Shown here piece after piece: positions 23,159 through 31,831 of a stretch of 32,654 bases of DNA; position 1 is the first letter of the stretch, and each line of letters starts with the position of its first letter. The notes below the pieces were generated by a model. The model ran no database searches. It was given only the letters and a program-made list of their open reading frames with translations, and was not told the origin of the DNA. A program made the position numbers and the translations under genes. The stretch comes from JAXGMQ01 sp964613055. Its GTDB lineage: Bacteria > Caldisericota > Caldisericia > JAAYUI01. The stretch is taken from the NCBI GenBank assembly GCA_964613055.1, contig CAZTGD010000021.1, forward strand, positions 1 through 32,654. The letters run 5' to 3'.

Positions 23159-25620
23159 TGTCAAAGATACTTATTGTAGACGGCATGAGTCTGTTGTTTA
23201 GAGCTTTCTATGCAATGCCAGTGTCTATGTTGTCGCCAGACGGAAAACCAACGGGAGCCCTTTATGGCTTCACAAGGCTCCTGTTGTCGTCGATTGACAG
23301 TGAAAATCCTGATAAGGTAATTGTGTGCCTGGACAGTAAAGGTAAGACGTTCAGGCACAGTGTTGATGAGCAATACAAAGCAAACAGATCTCAGCCACCC
23401 GATGAATTGAGAGACCAGATAACGCGTTTTTCATCCTTTTTGAAAGAACTCGGTTTGACATCATTTTCTTGTCCTGGTTTTGAGGCAGACGATATCATTG
23501 CTACAATCGCCAAAAGCTTTGAGAGAAAAGGTGATAAATCCGTAATAGTGACTGGTGATCGAGATATGCTTCAACTTCTCACTGATTCTATAAATGTCTT
23601 AATAACAACAAACCAGTCAAAACCAAACATAAAATACTCCCCAGCAACCCTACGTGAGGAGTATGGCTTTTCAACAGAGGAGTATCTTTGGTTCAAAGCT
23701 TTGAAAGGTGACTCATCCGATAACTACAAGGGTGTACCTCGTATTGGTGAAAAAACAGCCAGGAAGATAGTTGCTGAGGCAAACAGCCTTAATGAAATAA
23801 AAAATCACCCAAAGGTACTGCCCCACCTAGCCTTATTTGAGAAAGCTCTGTTACTCGCTGAAATCAGGGATAATGCTAATATAGACAAAGATTGTCTCAA
23901 TGACACCTCATCCTTTATTCCACAGAAACGAATCGATGTATTTAAGAAATATGGCTTTCTTTCCCTCGTATCAAAATACAGAGAGAAAAAAACTGATATT
24001 GATGTTCGAACTATCAAAGTCGATCAGATTGATGATATAATCATTAAGCCTGAAGGTCAGTTCGCGTTGTTTATCGCTGATGATGAAGTCTCATATGCTG
24101 ATTCAAGGCAGGTTTTCAAAGTTGATATTGGTTCAGGGATATTCAGGGATGCAGATACAGCAGTTAAGTCTTTCAGTCGAGTACTCGATTCGAAGGAAGA
24201 GAAAGTTGTCCTTGATCTAAAGCGAATCCTGAAATCAACGAGTATCTCAGAACCAGTCTTTGACGTTGGTTTGGCGGCATATCTCGATGATCCGACTTCG
24301 ACAGGTTATGATTTTGAAAAGCTCGTATCAAAATACACTGATGATGCTCTATCCAATCCGAGGGCTCTTCTTGTTGTTGCTGAAAGTCTTAAGAACAAAC
24401 TCAAAGATAAAAACCAATTAGAGTTGTTAAACGAGGTTGAGATACCACTGGCGAGGGTATTGTATGAGATTGAAAAAAGAGGTGTGCTTGTAGATAGAGA
24501 CATCCTCGAAATTGCTGGCGATGAGATGGAGGCAGAGACACAAAGGATTCAAAAGGAGATCTTTAGCATTGCAGGTACGGAGTTCAATATCTCCTCACCT
24601 AAGCAATTATCTCATATCTTATTTGAAAAAATCGGTTTGAAACCTGATAAGAAAACCAAGACAGGGTATTCCACTTCGGCATCGGTTTTGGAAAAATTCA
24701 AACCTCAATCACCGATAGTATCACTGGTTATGGATTACCGAGAGTTGTGTAAACTGGTTGGCACATATATCAAGCCACTACCCAGATACGCTGATTCGGA
24801 TGGCAGGATTCATACAACGTTCATCCAGAATGGAACTTCAACAGGCAGGTTATCGTCTGCTAATCCAAATCTGCAGAACATACCCATACGTTCTCAATGG
24901 GGTGCATCCATTAGGTCAGCCTTCATTGCGCCAGACGGTTATTTACTATTGGATGCTGATTATTCACAGATCGAACTGCGAATACTTGCACACCTCTCAG
25001 GTGACGAGGGTTTGATAGAGGCGTTCAGAGATGGTCATGACATCCATACGTATACGGCAAGAAAGATATTCGATACTGAAAATATATCATCCCAACAGAG
25101 AAGAAGCGCAAAGGTTATCAATTTTGGCATACTCTACGGGATGTCAGCACATCGATTGAGTAACGAACTTGATATAAGCATGAAGGATGCAAAGCAGTTC
25201 ATTGATGATTATTTCGATCGATTCAATGGCATCAGGGACTATATTGATTCAGTAGTTGAGTCAGCCACCGTAGATGGATATACTCAGACCATACTTGGAA
25301 GAAGACGCAATATGCCCGAGCTTGCATCAGAGAACTTCAACATCAGGAGTTTTGGCAAGAGAGTAGCTGTTAACGCTCCGATTCAGGGTTCAGCGGCAGA
25401 TATAATAAAACTCGCCATGCTCGATGTTGAAAAAACCCTTGAAGGATCAGGTGCAAGACAGATACTTCAGATTCATGATGAATTGATTGTTGAATGTCCA
25501 GAGGATAAAGCTGAGATGGTTGCAAATACACTTAAAGTAACAATGGAAAATGTCTTCAAACTTGATGTTCCGCTGACTGTTGATGTTGGTTGGGGAAAGA
25601 ATTGGTTGGTGGCTAAATAA
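23158..25620 (+). CDS. polA: DNA polymerase I
   Basis: An 820-residue family A polymerase for repair and Okazaki-fragment processing. The start is GTG 23158, overlapping the previous stop (TAGTG), with GGAGG at 23149-23153; reading frame further upstream belongs to the membrane-protein gene. The 5'-nuclease domain (1 to about 280) has Asp8 in LIVDGMSLLFRAF, GFEADDIIATIA and TGDRDML, plus the helix-hairpin GVPRIGEKTARKI. The central 3'-5' exonuclease fold is degenerate: the usual DxE motif reads FALFIADD, so proofreading is probably lost, as in Taq and Bacillus enzymes. The polymerase domain has motif A DYSQIELR (Asp601), motif B RRSAKVINFGILYG (Lys652, Phe656, Tyr660) and motif C HDE (773-775). 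Phe at 656 is the Taq Phe667 equivalent. The next gene starts on the base after its stop. Confidence 0.97.
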   Translation: MSKILIVDGMSLLFRAFYAMPVSMLSPDGKPTGALYGFTRLLLSSIDSENPDKVIVCLDSKGKTFRHSVDEQYKANRSQPPDELRDQITRFSSFLKELGLTSFSCPGFEADDIIATIAKSFERKGDKSVIVTGDRDMLQLLTDSINVLITTNQSKPNIKYSPATLREEYGFSTEEYLWFKALKGDSSDNYKGVPRIGEKTARKIVAEANSLNEIKNHPKVLPHLALFEKALLLAEIRDNANIDKDCLNDTSSFIPQKRIDVFKKYGFLSLVSKYREKKTDIDVRTIKVDQIDDIIIKPEGQFALFIADDEVSYADSRQVFKVDIGSGIFRDADTAVKSFSRVLDSKEEKVVLDLKRILKSTSISEPVFDVGLAAYLDDPTSTGYDFEKLVSKYTDDALSNPRALLVVAESLKNKLKDKNQLELLNEVEIPLARVLYEIEKRGVLVDRDILEIAGDEMEAETQRIQKEIFSIAGTEFNISSPKQLSHILFEKIGLKPDKKTKTGYSTSASVLEKFKPQSPIVSLVMDYRELCKLVGTYIKPLPRYADSDGRIHTTFIQNGTSTGRLSSANPNLQNIPIRSQWGASIRSAFIAPDGYLLLDADYSQIELRILAHLSGDEGLIEAFRDGHDIHTYTARKIFDTENISSQQRRSAKVINFGILYGMSAHRLSNELDISMKDAKQFIDDYFDRFNGIRDYIDSVVESATVDGYTQTILGRRRNMPELASENFNIRSFGKRVAVNAPIQGSAADIIKLAMLDVEKTLEGSGARQILQIHDELIVECPEDKAEMVANTLKVTMENVFKLDVPLTVDVGWGKNWLVAK

Positions 25621-26217
25621 ATGGCTTATATCCTTGGAATAACTGGTGGAATGTCCTCTGGAAAATCAAAAGCCGCTACCTGCCTTGCGGGAGACAGGGT
25701 GCACATTATTGAAGTAGATGCGATTTCAAGGCCCCTTCTCGACATTGGTTCTGAGTGCTACAGCGACCTTATTGAGAGATTTGGCAGTCAGATATGCAAA
25801 CTCGATGGCCAAATTGACCGAAAACGACTGGCAAGGATAGCTTTTTCAAATCAAAGAAGAGCTGAAGTACTCAATGAGATATTCAAGGAGCCGTTAACCA
25901 GGGCAATTAAGTTAGAGATTATGCAGGGCAGAGCAAACAGGTGTAGGCTGATTATTGTTGTGGCATCGATTTTGTTCGAGCAGGAATGGAACAAACTCTG
26001 CCACGGTATTCTCAATATATCCGCGCCAGAGCAGATTAGAATGCAAAGATCATTGCGCAGGGGTTTCACAGAAAGAGATGCCTCAAGACGCATGTCTGTT
26101 CAACTCGATGAGAAGGAGAGGATGAGACTCTCGGATTGGACTATCTATACTCAACCTACTGTCGAAAACCTGTGTGATTCTATTAGGAGACTTGCAAAAA
26201 CGAATAAATGGATCTGA
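25621..26217 (+). CDS. coaE: Dephospho-CoA kinase
   Basis: A 198-residue enzyme for the last step of coenzyme A synthesis (ATP + dephospho-CoA). The P-loop is GGMSSGKS (9-16, Lys15). EVDAISRPLL corresponds to the family's DADxIAR motif, with the first Asp replaced by Glu. RFG...DGQIDRKRLARIAF and VASILFEQ match the family, and the lid region has QRSLRRGFTERDASRRMSVQ. The usual NHP motif before the last helices reads IFKEPL here. The ATG directly follows the polA stop with no gap, a common polA-coaE order. The 3' end overlaps the nuclease gene by 10 bases. Confidence 0.93.
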   Translation: MAYILGITGGMSSGKSKAATCLAGDRVHIIEVDAISRPLLDIGSECYSDLIERFGSQICKLDGQIDRKRLARIAFSNQRRAEVLNEIFKEPLTRAIKLEIMQGRANRCRLIIVVASILFEQEWNKLCHGILNISAPEQIRMQRSLRRGFTERDASRRMSVQLDEKERMRLSDWTIYTQPTVENLCDSIRRLAKTNKWI

Positions 26218-26957
26218 AACTCTCTTACTCCAAGATATCAACCTATCTCCAGTGTCCATACAGATACTACCTTTCCTATGTGGTTAAACTCCCAACATTG
26301 CCCAAGCCTTACTTCTCTTTTGGTCATACGATTCATAGTGTTCTTGAGTGGATTCATAAACCCAGAGTAGTACCGGTAGCCATAACCGAGCAAGAGATGC
26401 TTGACCGATATGCTATGAGTTGGGAAACCAAAGGCTATCAGGATATTGACGAAGAAGCCCAATATAGAGATATAGGTCGTTCAATGCTTCTTTCATATTG
26501 GTCGAAACACGATGGGCAATTCAAGCCTGCTTTTGAGGTGGAGAAACGGTTTGAATTTATTGATGAGAGGATTGAAAACGTAATATTGACAGGGGTAATA
26601 GACAGAATTGATATACTCGAATCTGGTGCTGTAACACTACTGGATTACAAGACAGGGAAATGGATACCTGGTAGTATAGAGGAAATGGATAAGCTTCAGC
26701 TGATTATATATGCAATGGCATCAAGACGGTTATTGAACAAGAGAGTATCGAAGGCAGGATACTATTTCTTGAGGTGCGGTAAGGAATTTTCATTTGAGCC
26801 AGATGAAGATCAGTTCTCTTCTACGCTGAGTATGATAGGCAATGTAGCAAAAGGAATAAAAGCTGGCGACTTCCCTGTTCAAAGGAACAGGTTTTGTGCA
26901 TGGTGTGATTATAACAATCGGTGCCAGTCAACTCCGGTGCTTTCAATAAAGAGATGA
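26208..26957 (+). CDS. PD-(D/E)XK nuclease with four-cysteine (Fe-S type) motif
   Basis: A 249-residue stand-alone RecB-family nuclease (PF12705-like), similar in layout to Cas4 and the AddB C-terminus. LSYSKISTYLQCPYRYYL (5-22) is the typical N-terminus. The catalytic core has Glu112, Asp132 in GVIDRID, and Asp146 and Lys148 in LLDYKTGK, followed by Gln164 in DKLQLIIYA. Cys16 and the C-terminal cluster FCAWCDYNNRC (Cys230, Cys233, Cys239) have the spacing of an iron-sulfur cluster that staples the nuclease fold. There is no helicase domain and no CRISPR array or cas gene nearby, so a repair or recombination role beside polA is more likely than Cas4. It overlaps coaE by 10 bases. Confidence 0.92.
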   Translation: MDLKLSYSKISTYLQCPYRYYLSYVVKLPTLPKPYFSFGHTIHSVLEWIHKPRVVPVAITEQEMLDRYAMSWETKGYQDIDEEAQYRDIGRSMLLSYWSKHDGQFKPAFEVEKRFEFIDERIENVILTGVIDRIDILESGAVTLLDYKTGKWIPGSIEEMDKLQLIIYAMASRRLLNKRVSKAGYYFLRCGKEFSFEPDEDQFSSTLSMIGNVAKGIKAGDFPVQRNRFCAWCDYNNRCQSTPVLSIKR

Positions 26958-28757
26958 GTGAGGTTAGCGGATAAAGTGAACTACAAGAAGTCGATTATTG
27001 TTGTATGCGTAATATCACTGATAACAAGCATTGTTCTGATCGGATGTGGAAAACCACAAGGTGCTTTGGTTTACATACTTGTAAATCATTCTAATTCAAC
27101 CATCCAAATTGATGATCATGAACCCATACCCTATGAGGATTTCAAGAACCCTGTTCTCCTGCCAGCCAATCTTCACACAATAACAGTTGAATACCTCGAA
27201 TCTGGTGATATTGAGACCAGGACCGTAAATCTTTTGTATGGTTATGAATATCAATACACCTTTGAAGCCTTTGATGAAGCAGTGATCAATGTGGATTCTC
27301 CGATCCCGGCTAACGTATACATAGGCAAGGTTAACCTGGGTGTTGTTCCATCTGACAGAGAGATCGTTGTGCATGCTGGAGAAAGAGAGATCAAAGGTGA
27401 ATTATTGGGGTTTGGTTACAGGTGGAGAAGAACTAGACAATTCCAAACTGGCGACTCCGTATATTTGCAACCTGGCACAGATAAAGAGCATGGAGCTTTG
27501 TATGTTGAATCTGACTCCTCTGGTGCAAGCATCATAACCTCGATTGACGATGAACCAATCACATACGAAGGTTCGGTATTCTTCCCCATGGTTGAACCTG
27601 GGGTGGTTGAGATCAGCGAGAAGTTTACAGAGGGCGTGACCCACTATGTTGATATCAATCCAGGCAAGGTTACCAAACTGAGTTTTATCAGTGACCATAA
27701 GCGCAAGCTTAACAAACAAAACCACACTCTTGATATCAGCAAGGATTCTTCTGTTGAGTTATACGTAAACTGGAACTCTGGAGGAGTAACACATTCTGTG
27801 CTTGGCAAGAGTGTTTCAACAGTTTCTGATCTTAAACTTGACCAACTGACGCCATTCAGAGTCAGTGGTGTTGTATTGATGGATGCTCAGAAGCACTTTA
27901 TTGGCAGGAACAACAATTGCATCCACGTATCTTCTGTATCGGGTGAGATACCTGAAACAATCGAATTCAATTCGTCATGCAAGCAATTGGCTGATGATCC
28001 TGATATAAGCTTGATTGGAGTTCAAAGGTTTTCCCAAGTCTCACCTGATGGAAGATACTTCTATTATGAAGATGGTATTCTCAGCTCAGATGGCGCACAA
28101 TATAATCCTCTTAAATCGTTTCTTCCAGGGGATTGGGACATGGAAAATGAAGTGGTAACTACAGTTGGCATAAACTCAGGATGTGGCATCATTGAAGCTC
28201 GAGTTGAACGAATTGATGGTATGGGCAATCCAGTGCTTTTCCCTCAGGTTTCAGTTAAGGATATTATTGATAAGGAGTTGGAATACAAAGAGTTGCAGGC
28301 TTTCTTCATATCTGACTATGAATTACTCATGGTATTTGGTATATCTGGCAGAACCAGGTTGTGGAAGCTGACTCTCGATTCAGATCCTGAACTTCTGTTG
28401 GATATTGATCAGGGGATGGTGAATTCTGAATTCTTTGGGAAAAGATACTTGGTATGTTATCCACAACTCGAATCGAGAGCTAATCCATATATTTATGACA
28501 TCGACACAAACCAACTGATGAATGACTCAAATAATACACCACAGTTGACACTATTGGAAAATGGTCTTGTCGCTAGCGGCTTTGCATCAGGAAGAATATC
28601 AGCAGGCATAACGTATGAATGGATAAACGAAACCTTAACACCTGTCTGGGCAGGCCTATTCCCAGTGGTTGATACAAGCGATTTAAGCTTTGTAAACCCT
28701 GCTCTAGAGGGGAGGAGCAACCCACTTGATAGCGTCAGTGGTGAACCTACTGAATAA
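26958..28757 (+). CDS. Predicted lipoprotein with PEGA-like repeats
   Basis: A 599-residue protein starting with GTG immediately after the nuclease stop; a second in-frame GTG at 26976 is also possible. The signal peptide ends in lipobox VLIGC (Cys30). Three successive beta repeats of about 70 residues follow (about 35-105, 105-165, 170-235), of the type INVDSPIPANVYIGKVNLGVVP. They resemble PEGA domains, which often sit on surface lipoproteins. The remaining 350 residues include RFSQVSPDGRYFYYEDG and repeated blades that look like a degenerate beta-propeller. No enzyme motif is seen. The last 54 bases overlap the convergent membrane-protein gene in antisense. Confidence 0.83.
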   Translation: MRLADKVNYKKSIIVVCVISLITSIVLIGCGKPQGALVYILVNHSNSTIQIDDHEPIPYEDFKNPVLLPANLHTITVEYLESGDIETRTVNLLYGYEYQYTFEAFDEAVINVDSPIPANVYIGKVNLGVVPSDREIVVHAGEREIKGELLGFGYRWRRTRQFQTGDSVYLQPGTDKEHGALYVESDSSGASIITSIDDEPITYEGSVFFPMVEPGVVEISEKFTEGVTHYVDINPGKVTKLSFISDHKRKLNKQNHTLDISKDSSVELYVNWNSGGVTHSVLGKSVSTVSDLKLDQLTPFRVSGVVLMDAQKHFIGRNNNCIHVSSVSGEIPETIEFNSSCKQLADDPDISLIGVQRFSQVSPDGRYFYYEDGILSSDGAQYNPLKSFLPGDWDMENEVVTTVGINSGCGIIEARVERIDGMGNPVLFPQVSVKDIIDKELEYKELQAFFISDYELLMVFGISGRTRLWKLTLDSDPELLLDIDQGMVNSEFFGKRYLVCYPQLESRANPYIYDIDTNQLMNDSNNTPQLTLLENGLVASGFASGRISAGITYEWINETLTPVWAGLFPVVDTSDLSFVNPALEGRSNPLDSVSGEPTE

Positions 28758-29378
28758 AGCCAGAATTTGATTCATAAAATAGACAATTACCAGTGATGTA
28801 AGTATGTAGAATAGGAATGGTATCACCAAATTCCTCAGCTTTACTCTAGATGAAATACAGAGAGTTACGAAAAGCAGGATTATTGAACTGAAGTATCCGA
28901 TGTTGAGTAAAACAGGCTGAGTGTTATAAAGCCAGTCTCTTGTCGCTGTCAGCGCTGGATGACCAAAGAAGGTTGGCACGTTTGGAGCCCAACCAGAAGC
29001 AGACAATCGAAAGCCAACATTAACTATGGCGGCTAACGGGACGGCTATACACACTGAATAATGTATGGGTTTCTCAAATTCACCTTCCACCATTGATCTC
29101 AATAAACCAAACAGGTAGTAGATATGGACCGAAACAGAGAATAAAAAATCAAATATCCTCAGCGATATGACAGATGGCCAGAAGCTGGTGCCGGCAAATC
29201 CAGCCATAATAAATACAGCACCCATAACATACAACCAATAAAATGAGAACTTCCCATGACTCTCATCTACTTTGATGAGAGTGGCAACTGGTATGACGTT
29301 ATTTTTTGACTCCCTCTCCCGAATACCATTGAGTAATTCAAGCAGATTAATATTTTTCGCTCTATCTTGTGATGACAC
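28704..29378 (-). CDS. Uncharacterised five-segment membrane protein
   Basis: A 224-residue protein with GTG start at 29378, preceded by GGAGGAG on the minus strand. The first 45 residues are polar (LLELLNGIRERESKNN). Five hydrophobic segments follow at about 46-67, 74-94, 104-122, 153-175 and 181-208. No family is recognised; the general look (soluble N-terminus and about five segments) is Yip1-like, but without the diagnostic motifs. It is the last gene of a three-gene leftward operon and overlaps the preceding gene by 17 bases. Its C-terminal codons overlap the PEGA lipoprotein gene. Confidence 0.75.
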   Translation of the reverse strand: MSSQDRAKNINLLELLNGIRERESKNNVIPVATLIKVDESHGKFSFYWLYVMGAVFIMAGFAGTSFWPSVISLRIFDFLFSVSVHIYYLFGLLRSMVEGEFEKPIHYSVCIAVPLAAIVNVGFRLSASGWAPNVPTFFGHPALTATRDWLYNTQPVLLNIGYFSSIILLFVTLCISSRVKLRNLVIPFLFYILTSLVIVYFMNQILALFSRFTTDAIKWVAPPL

Positions 29379-29856
29379 TTATCTCCTCCACTATGTATTG
29401 TTCTTTCCATACATTCTTGAGAGCCGAGATACTAATAATAGAGTTACATGCAAAATCATTATTATGAATGAGTGAGGGTGGAACAAAAACCCTTACATCT
29501 CCGTCGGGGCTAGTGATAAAGAAGGAGAAATGTTCAGGATTATACGATGATATCTGACCAACCCACTGCTTTTTATCGAGTATTGACTTGGGTTGAATCG
29601 ATTCGTGTATGATGTATAGAGATGTGCCGTCCCACTGCATTGCCACCTGAGCCCCAAGATACAGAACATCTGAGCTTTCATATGGTTGAGCTTGTGCAGA
29701 AACCAGGTAACCATCTTGGGTTTCTACCGTCAGTGGTCCAATCCTTGGGATGGGTTCAACTATTACTCCGTATGTGATTGTACCGTGACCGGCGCTTGTT
29801 GGAATTGCGGCAACTGTCAGCAACACAATGAAAAATAATGGTATATATCTCTTCAT
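29362..29856 (-). CDS. Small exported protein with two OB-like repeats
   Basis: A 164-residue protein with a signal peptide (MKRYIPLFFIVLLTVAAIPTSA) and no lipobox. The mature part falls into two similar halves of about 65 residues. Each opens with a short strand (TITYGVIVEPIP; KKQWVGQISSYNP), continues FxVxTxDGxxV and ends in a YIIHESI / YIVEEIS strand. The pattern is like DUF5666-type OB-fold repeats, but I infer this from the pattern only. Its ATG overlaps the stop of the chromate-transporter gene (ATGA), and its end overlaps the next gene by 17 bases, so the three are translationally coupled. Confidence 0.75.
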   Translation of the reverse strand: MKRYIPLFFIVLLTVAAIPTSAGHGTITYGVIVEPIPRIGPLTVETQDGYLVSAQAQPYESSDVLYLGAQVAMQWDGTSLYIIHESIQPKSILDKKQWVGQISSYNPEHFSFFITSPDGDVRVFVPPSLIHNNDFACNSIISISALKNVWKEQYIVEEISVITR

Positions 29857-30389
29857 ATCAAACCTCCTAGCTTTAGAAGTATACCTGATATTCCTCCTCC
29901 GAGCAATACTATGATTGGATGAGTCCCTGCAAAGAGTGCGACAATTGAACCGGCACCAATGATTATGAGATAGATATTAATGTTCACAAAGACCTGTTTT
30001 GCAATACCAAACAATACAAAAAATATAACAGCAACCACGGCAGGTCCGATGCCTTCTGTGAAACCCTTTATATAAGTATTGTCGCGCCATTTAATAAGAA
30101 GTGTATACAGTGTTACTCCAATTACCATTGGAGGTAAAAGTATTCCAAGTACTGCCATTACTGCTCCAAACAAACCTGCAATCTTGTTTCCAAAGATAGC
30201 AGAACTGGATATTGCAACTGGACCTGGGACGAATCCCACTGTCTTGATAACCTGTTCAAATTCTTCTGCTGTTATTAAACCTTGAACAGAGATGAGTTCA
30301 TAGCGCATTATTGAAACTGATGCCCATCCACCACCGAAACTGGTGATGCCGATCTTCAGAAACATAAGGAACACTTTCAGATAGATCAC
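29853..30389 (-). CDS. Single-domain chromate transporter family protein
   Basis: A 178-residue membrane protein of the CHR (ChrA) family, half the size of the two-domain type. Marks are FGGG at 18-21 and VGFVPGPVAIS (Pro55-Gly56-Pro57), followed by four or five hydrophobic segments. Short CHR proteins usually come as adjacent N- and C-type pairs; only one is present here. The start is GTG 30389 with no Shine-Dalgarno sequence. TAGAAT lies exactly six bases upstream, so the mRNA is probably leaderless. The substrate could be chromate, sulfate or another oxyanion; the family name is not proof of chromate export. Confidence 0.87.
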   Translation of the reverse strand: MIYLKVFLMFLKIGITSFGGGWASVSIMRYELISVQGLITAEEFEQVIKTVGFVPGPVAISSSAIFGNKIAGLFGAVMAVLGILLPPMVIGVTLYTLLIKWRDNTYIKGFTEGIGPAVVAVIFFVLFGIAKQVFVNINIYLIIIGAGSIVALFAGTHPIIVLLGGGISGILLKLGGLI

Positions 30390-30395
30390 AGAACA

Positions 30396-30423
30396 ATTCT
30401 ATGTTTAATTCTGCCATTAGCAA
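30396..30423 (-). promoter_or_regulatory. Leaderless-type promoter of the CHR operon
   Basis: Minus strand: TTGCTA (complement of 30418-30423, four of six), 16-base spacer, TAGAAT (complement of 30396-30401, five of six), then six bases to GTG 30389. Its geometry is the same as the divergent promoter at 30433-30460. Confidence 0.6.
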
Positions 30424-30432
30424 GTAATGCAC

Positions 30433-30460
30433 TTGACAAAAAAATATATTAAAATAAAAT
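30433..30460 (+). promoter_or_regulatory. Leaderless-type promoter of the HD hydrolase gene
   Basis: Perfect TTGACA (30433-30438), 16-base A/T spacer, TAAAAT (30455-30460, five of six), then six bases to ATG 30467. No Shine-Dalgarno is possible in that space. Confidence 0.75.
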
Positions 30461-30466
30461 AGCATT

Positions 30467-31807
30467 ATGAGCTTTTCTAGAAATGATAGTCTTTATGGGA
30501 TTTCAAAACCGATTACAGTTCGAATTCCACCACTGCAGAATGTAGATCTGACTGAAGGGATTTGGAGGATAATAGACACGCTACAGTTTCAGAAGCTGAG
30601 AAAAATAAAACAATTATCCTTAACACATCTTGTATATCCCGGAGCTAACCACACTCGCTTTGAGCATTCTCTTGGCGTGTTTAGCTTGATGATGAGGTAT
30701 CTGAATCATCTGAGTTTGGATGAGCGGTTTTGCAAGATCATCAGGGATGAGCACCTAAGAGCCCTCCCATTTGTAGCTTTGCTTCATGATATTGGACACT
30801 ATCCATTTGGTCATCTGGTTGAGCGTGAGGTATCTGATCTACCCAGTCATGAGATTAGAAGTCAAGAGATAGTACAGAACCTCGATATTGCAGAATTAAT
30901 CCGTGATCAAATGGTGGATCCTGTTATTGTGGGTCAACTTATCACTGGCGATTTCGACCAAACAAATAAGTCAATGAGATTGGCGGGAGACCTTATCGAT
31001 TCGTCCATAGATGTCGATAAGATGGACTATCTTGAGAGAGACAGCCTGCATTGTGGTGTCCCCTACGGACGTTCTTATGATAAGGAAAGACTAATCAGCA
31101 GTCTAACTGTATCACCTAATGGCAGGCTAGCGCTATCGGCGAAGGGGAAGTCATCTGTTGAATACATAATTTTCAGCAGATACATAATGCTGACAGATGT
31201 CTACTGGCACCATACAGTCCGATCAGCGGCAATAATGCTCATTCGAGCGATGCAGGAAGCCATTCATTTCCCTGGATGGTCAGGTTATAGAAAGAGGCTT
31301 CTCGAAGGACTAGGCGATGAAGAAGCATTGAACGCTCTAGCGAAGATACTTGAGAGCAATTCTAGTGTTTTTGAACTGCTCAGGGGATTGCGTAACCGCG
31401 ATTTGTACAAGAGAATTCGAACATATTCACCTTTTGATCCCGACTCATCAGAGGTATTCTCAGCACTAAAGGGTTTATCTGGTCCTCATTCAGCTCGAGC
31501 TCTATCAATAGAGTTAATTAAAAGGCTGAATATGGCACCTTTGAGTGTTCTTGTAGATATAGTTCCTTCAAAGGCAATGACTCAAGACGTAACAGTATTC
31601 TTTGAAAAACGTAACAAGTATAGAAAACTGTCTGAGATATCTCCAATAGCAAAATCCCTTGCTGATACATGGCAGAGTCTGACAGGTGTTGTAAGGGTAT
31701 TCTGTCATCCGTTGCATGCAGGGAAGATGAGACAAATGGGCAGTGAAATCGATCGTCAGATCATCGAATCTGCAAATGTCGTGAAGTCAGAATTATTTAG
31801 TAAATAA
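30467..31807 (+). CDS. HD-domain phosphohydrolase (dNTPase/SAMHD1-like, COG1078 type)
   Basis: A 446-residue cytoplasmic metal-dependent hydrolase. The HD motif is His67 (TRFEHSLG), His107-Asp108 (LLHDIGHYPFGH) and Asp184 (IDVDKMDYLERDS). The arrangement IPPLQNVDLTEGIWRIIDTLQFQKLRKIKQL at 20-50 (where the residues lead into LVYPGANHTRFEHS) is typical of the YdhJ/SAMHD1-like group. Members hydrolyse dNTPs or other nucleotides; the substrate here is unknown. Translation probably begins on a leaderless mRNA. It is divergent from the CHR operon, and the peroxiredoxin gene follows with its own promoter. Confidence 0.92.
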   Translation: MSFSRNDSLYGISKPITVRIPPLQNVDLTEGIWRIIDTLQFQKLRKIKQLSLTHLVYPGANHTRFEHSLGVFSLMMRYLNHLSLDERFCKIIRDEHLRALPFVALLHDIGHYPFGHLVEREVSDLPSHEIRSQEIVQNLDIAELIRDQMVDPVIVGQLITGDFDQTNKSMRLAGDLIDSSIDVDKMDYLERDSLHCGVPYGRSYDKERLISSLTVSPNGRLALSAKGKSSVEYIIFSRYIMLTDVYWHHTVRSAAIMLIRAMQEAIHFPGWSGYRKRLLEGLGDEEALNALAKILESNSSVFELLRGLRNRDLYKRIRTYSPFDPDSSEVFSALKGLSGPHSARALSIELIKRLNMAPLSVLVDIVPSKAMTQDVTVFFEKRNKYRKLSEISPIAKSLADTWQSLTGVVRVFCHPLHAGKMRQMGSEIDRQIIESANVVKSELFSK

Positions 31808-31812
31808 TTCTT

Positions 31813-31831
31813 ATTCGGAATGATTCCTAAT
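31813..31831. promoter_or_regulatory. Palindromic operator candidate upstream of the peroxiredoxin
   Basis: ATTCGGAAT-G-ATTCCTAAT is a 9-1-9 palindrome with one mismatched pair (positions 31816/31828). Its inner GGAATGATTCC is perfect. It touches the first base of the -35 box. The form (AT-rich dyad about a single base) is like Fur/PerR-family boxes. Confidence 0.5.
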
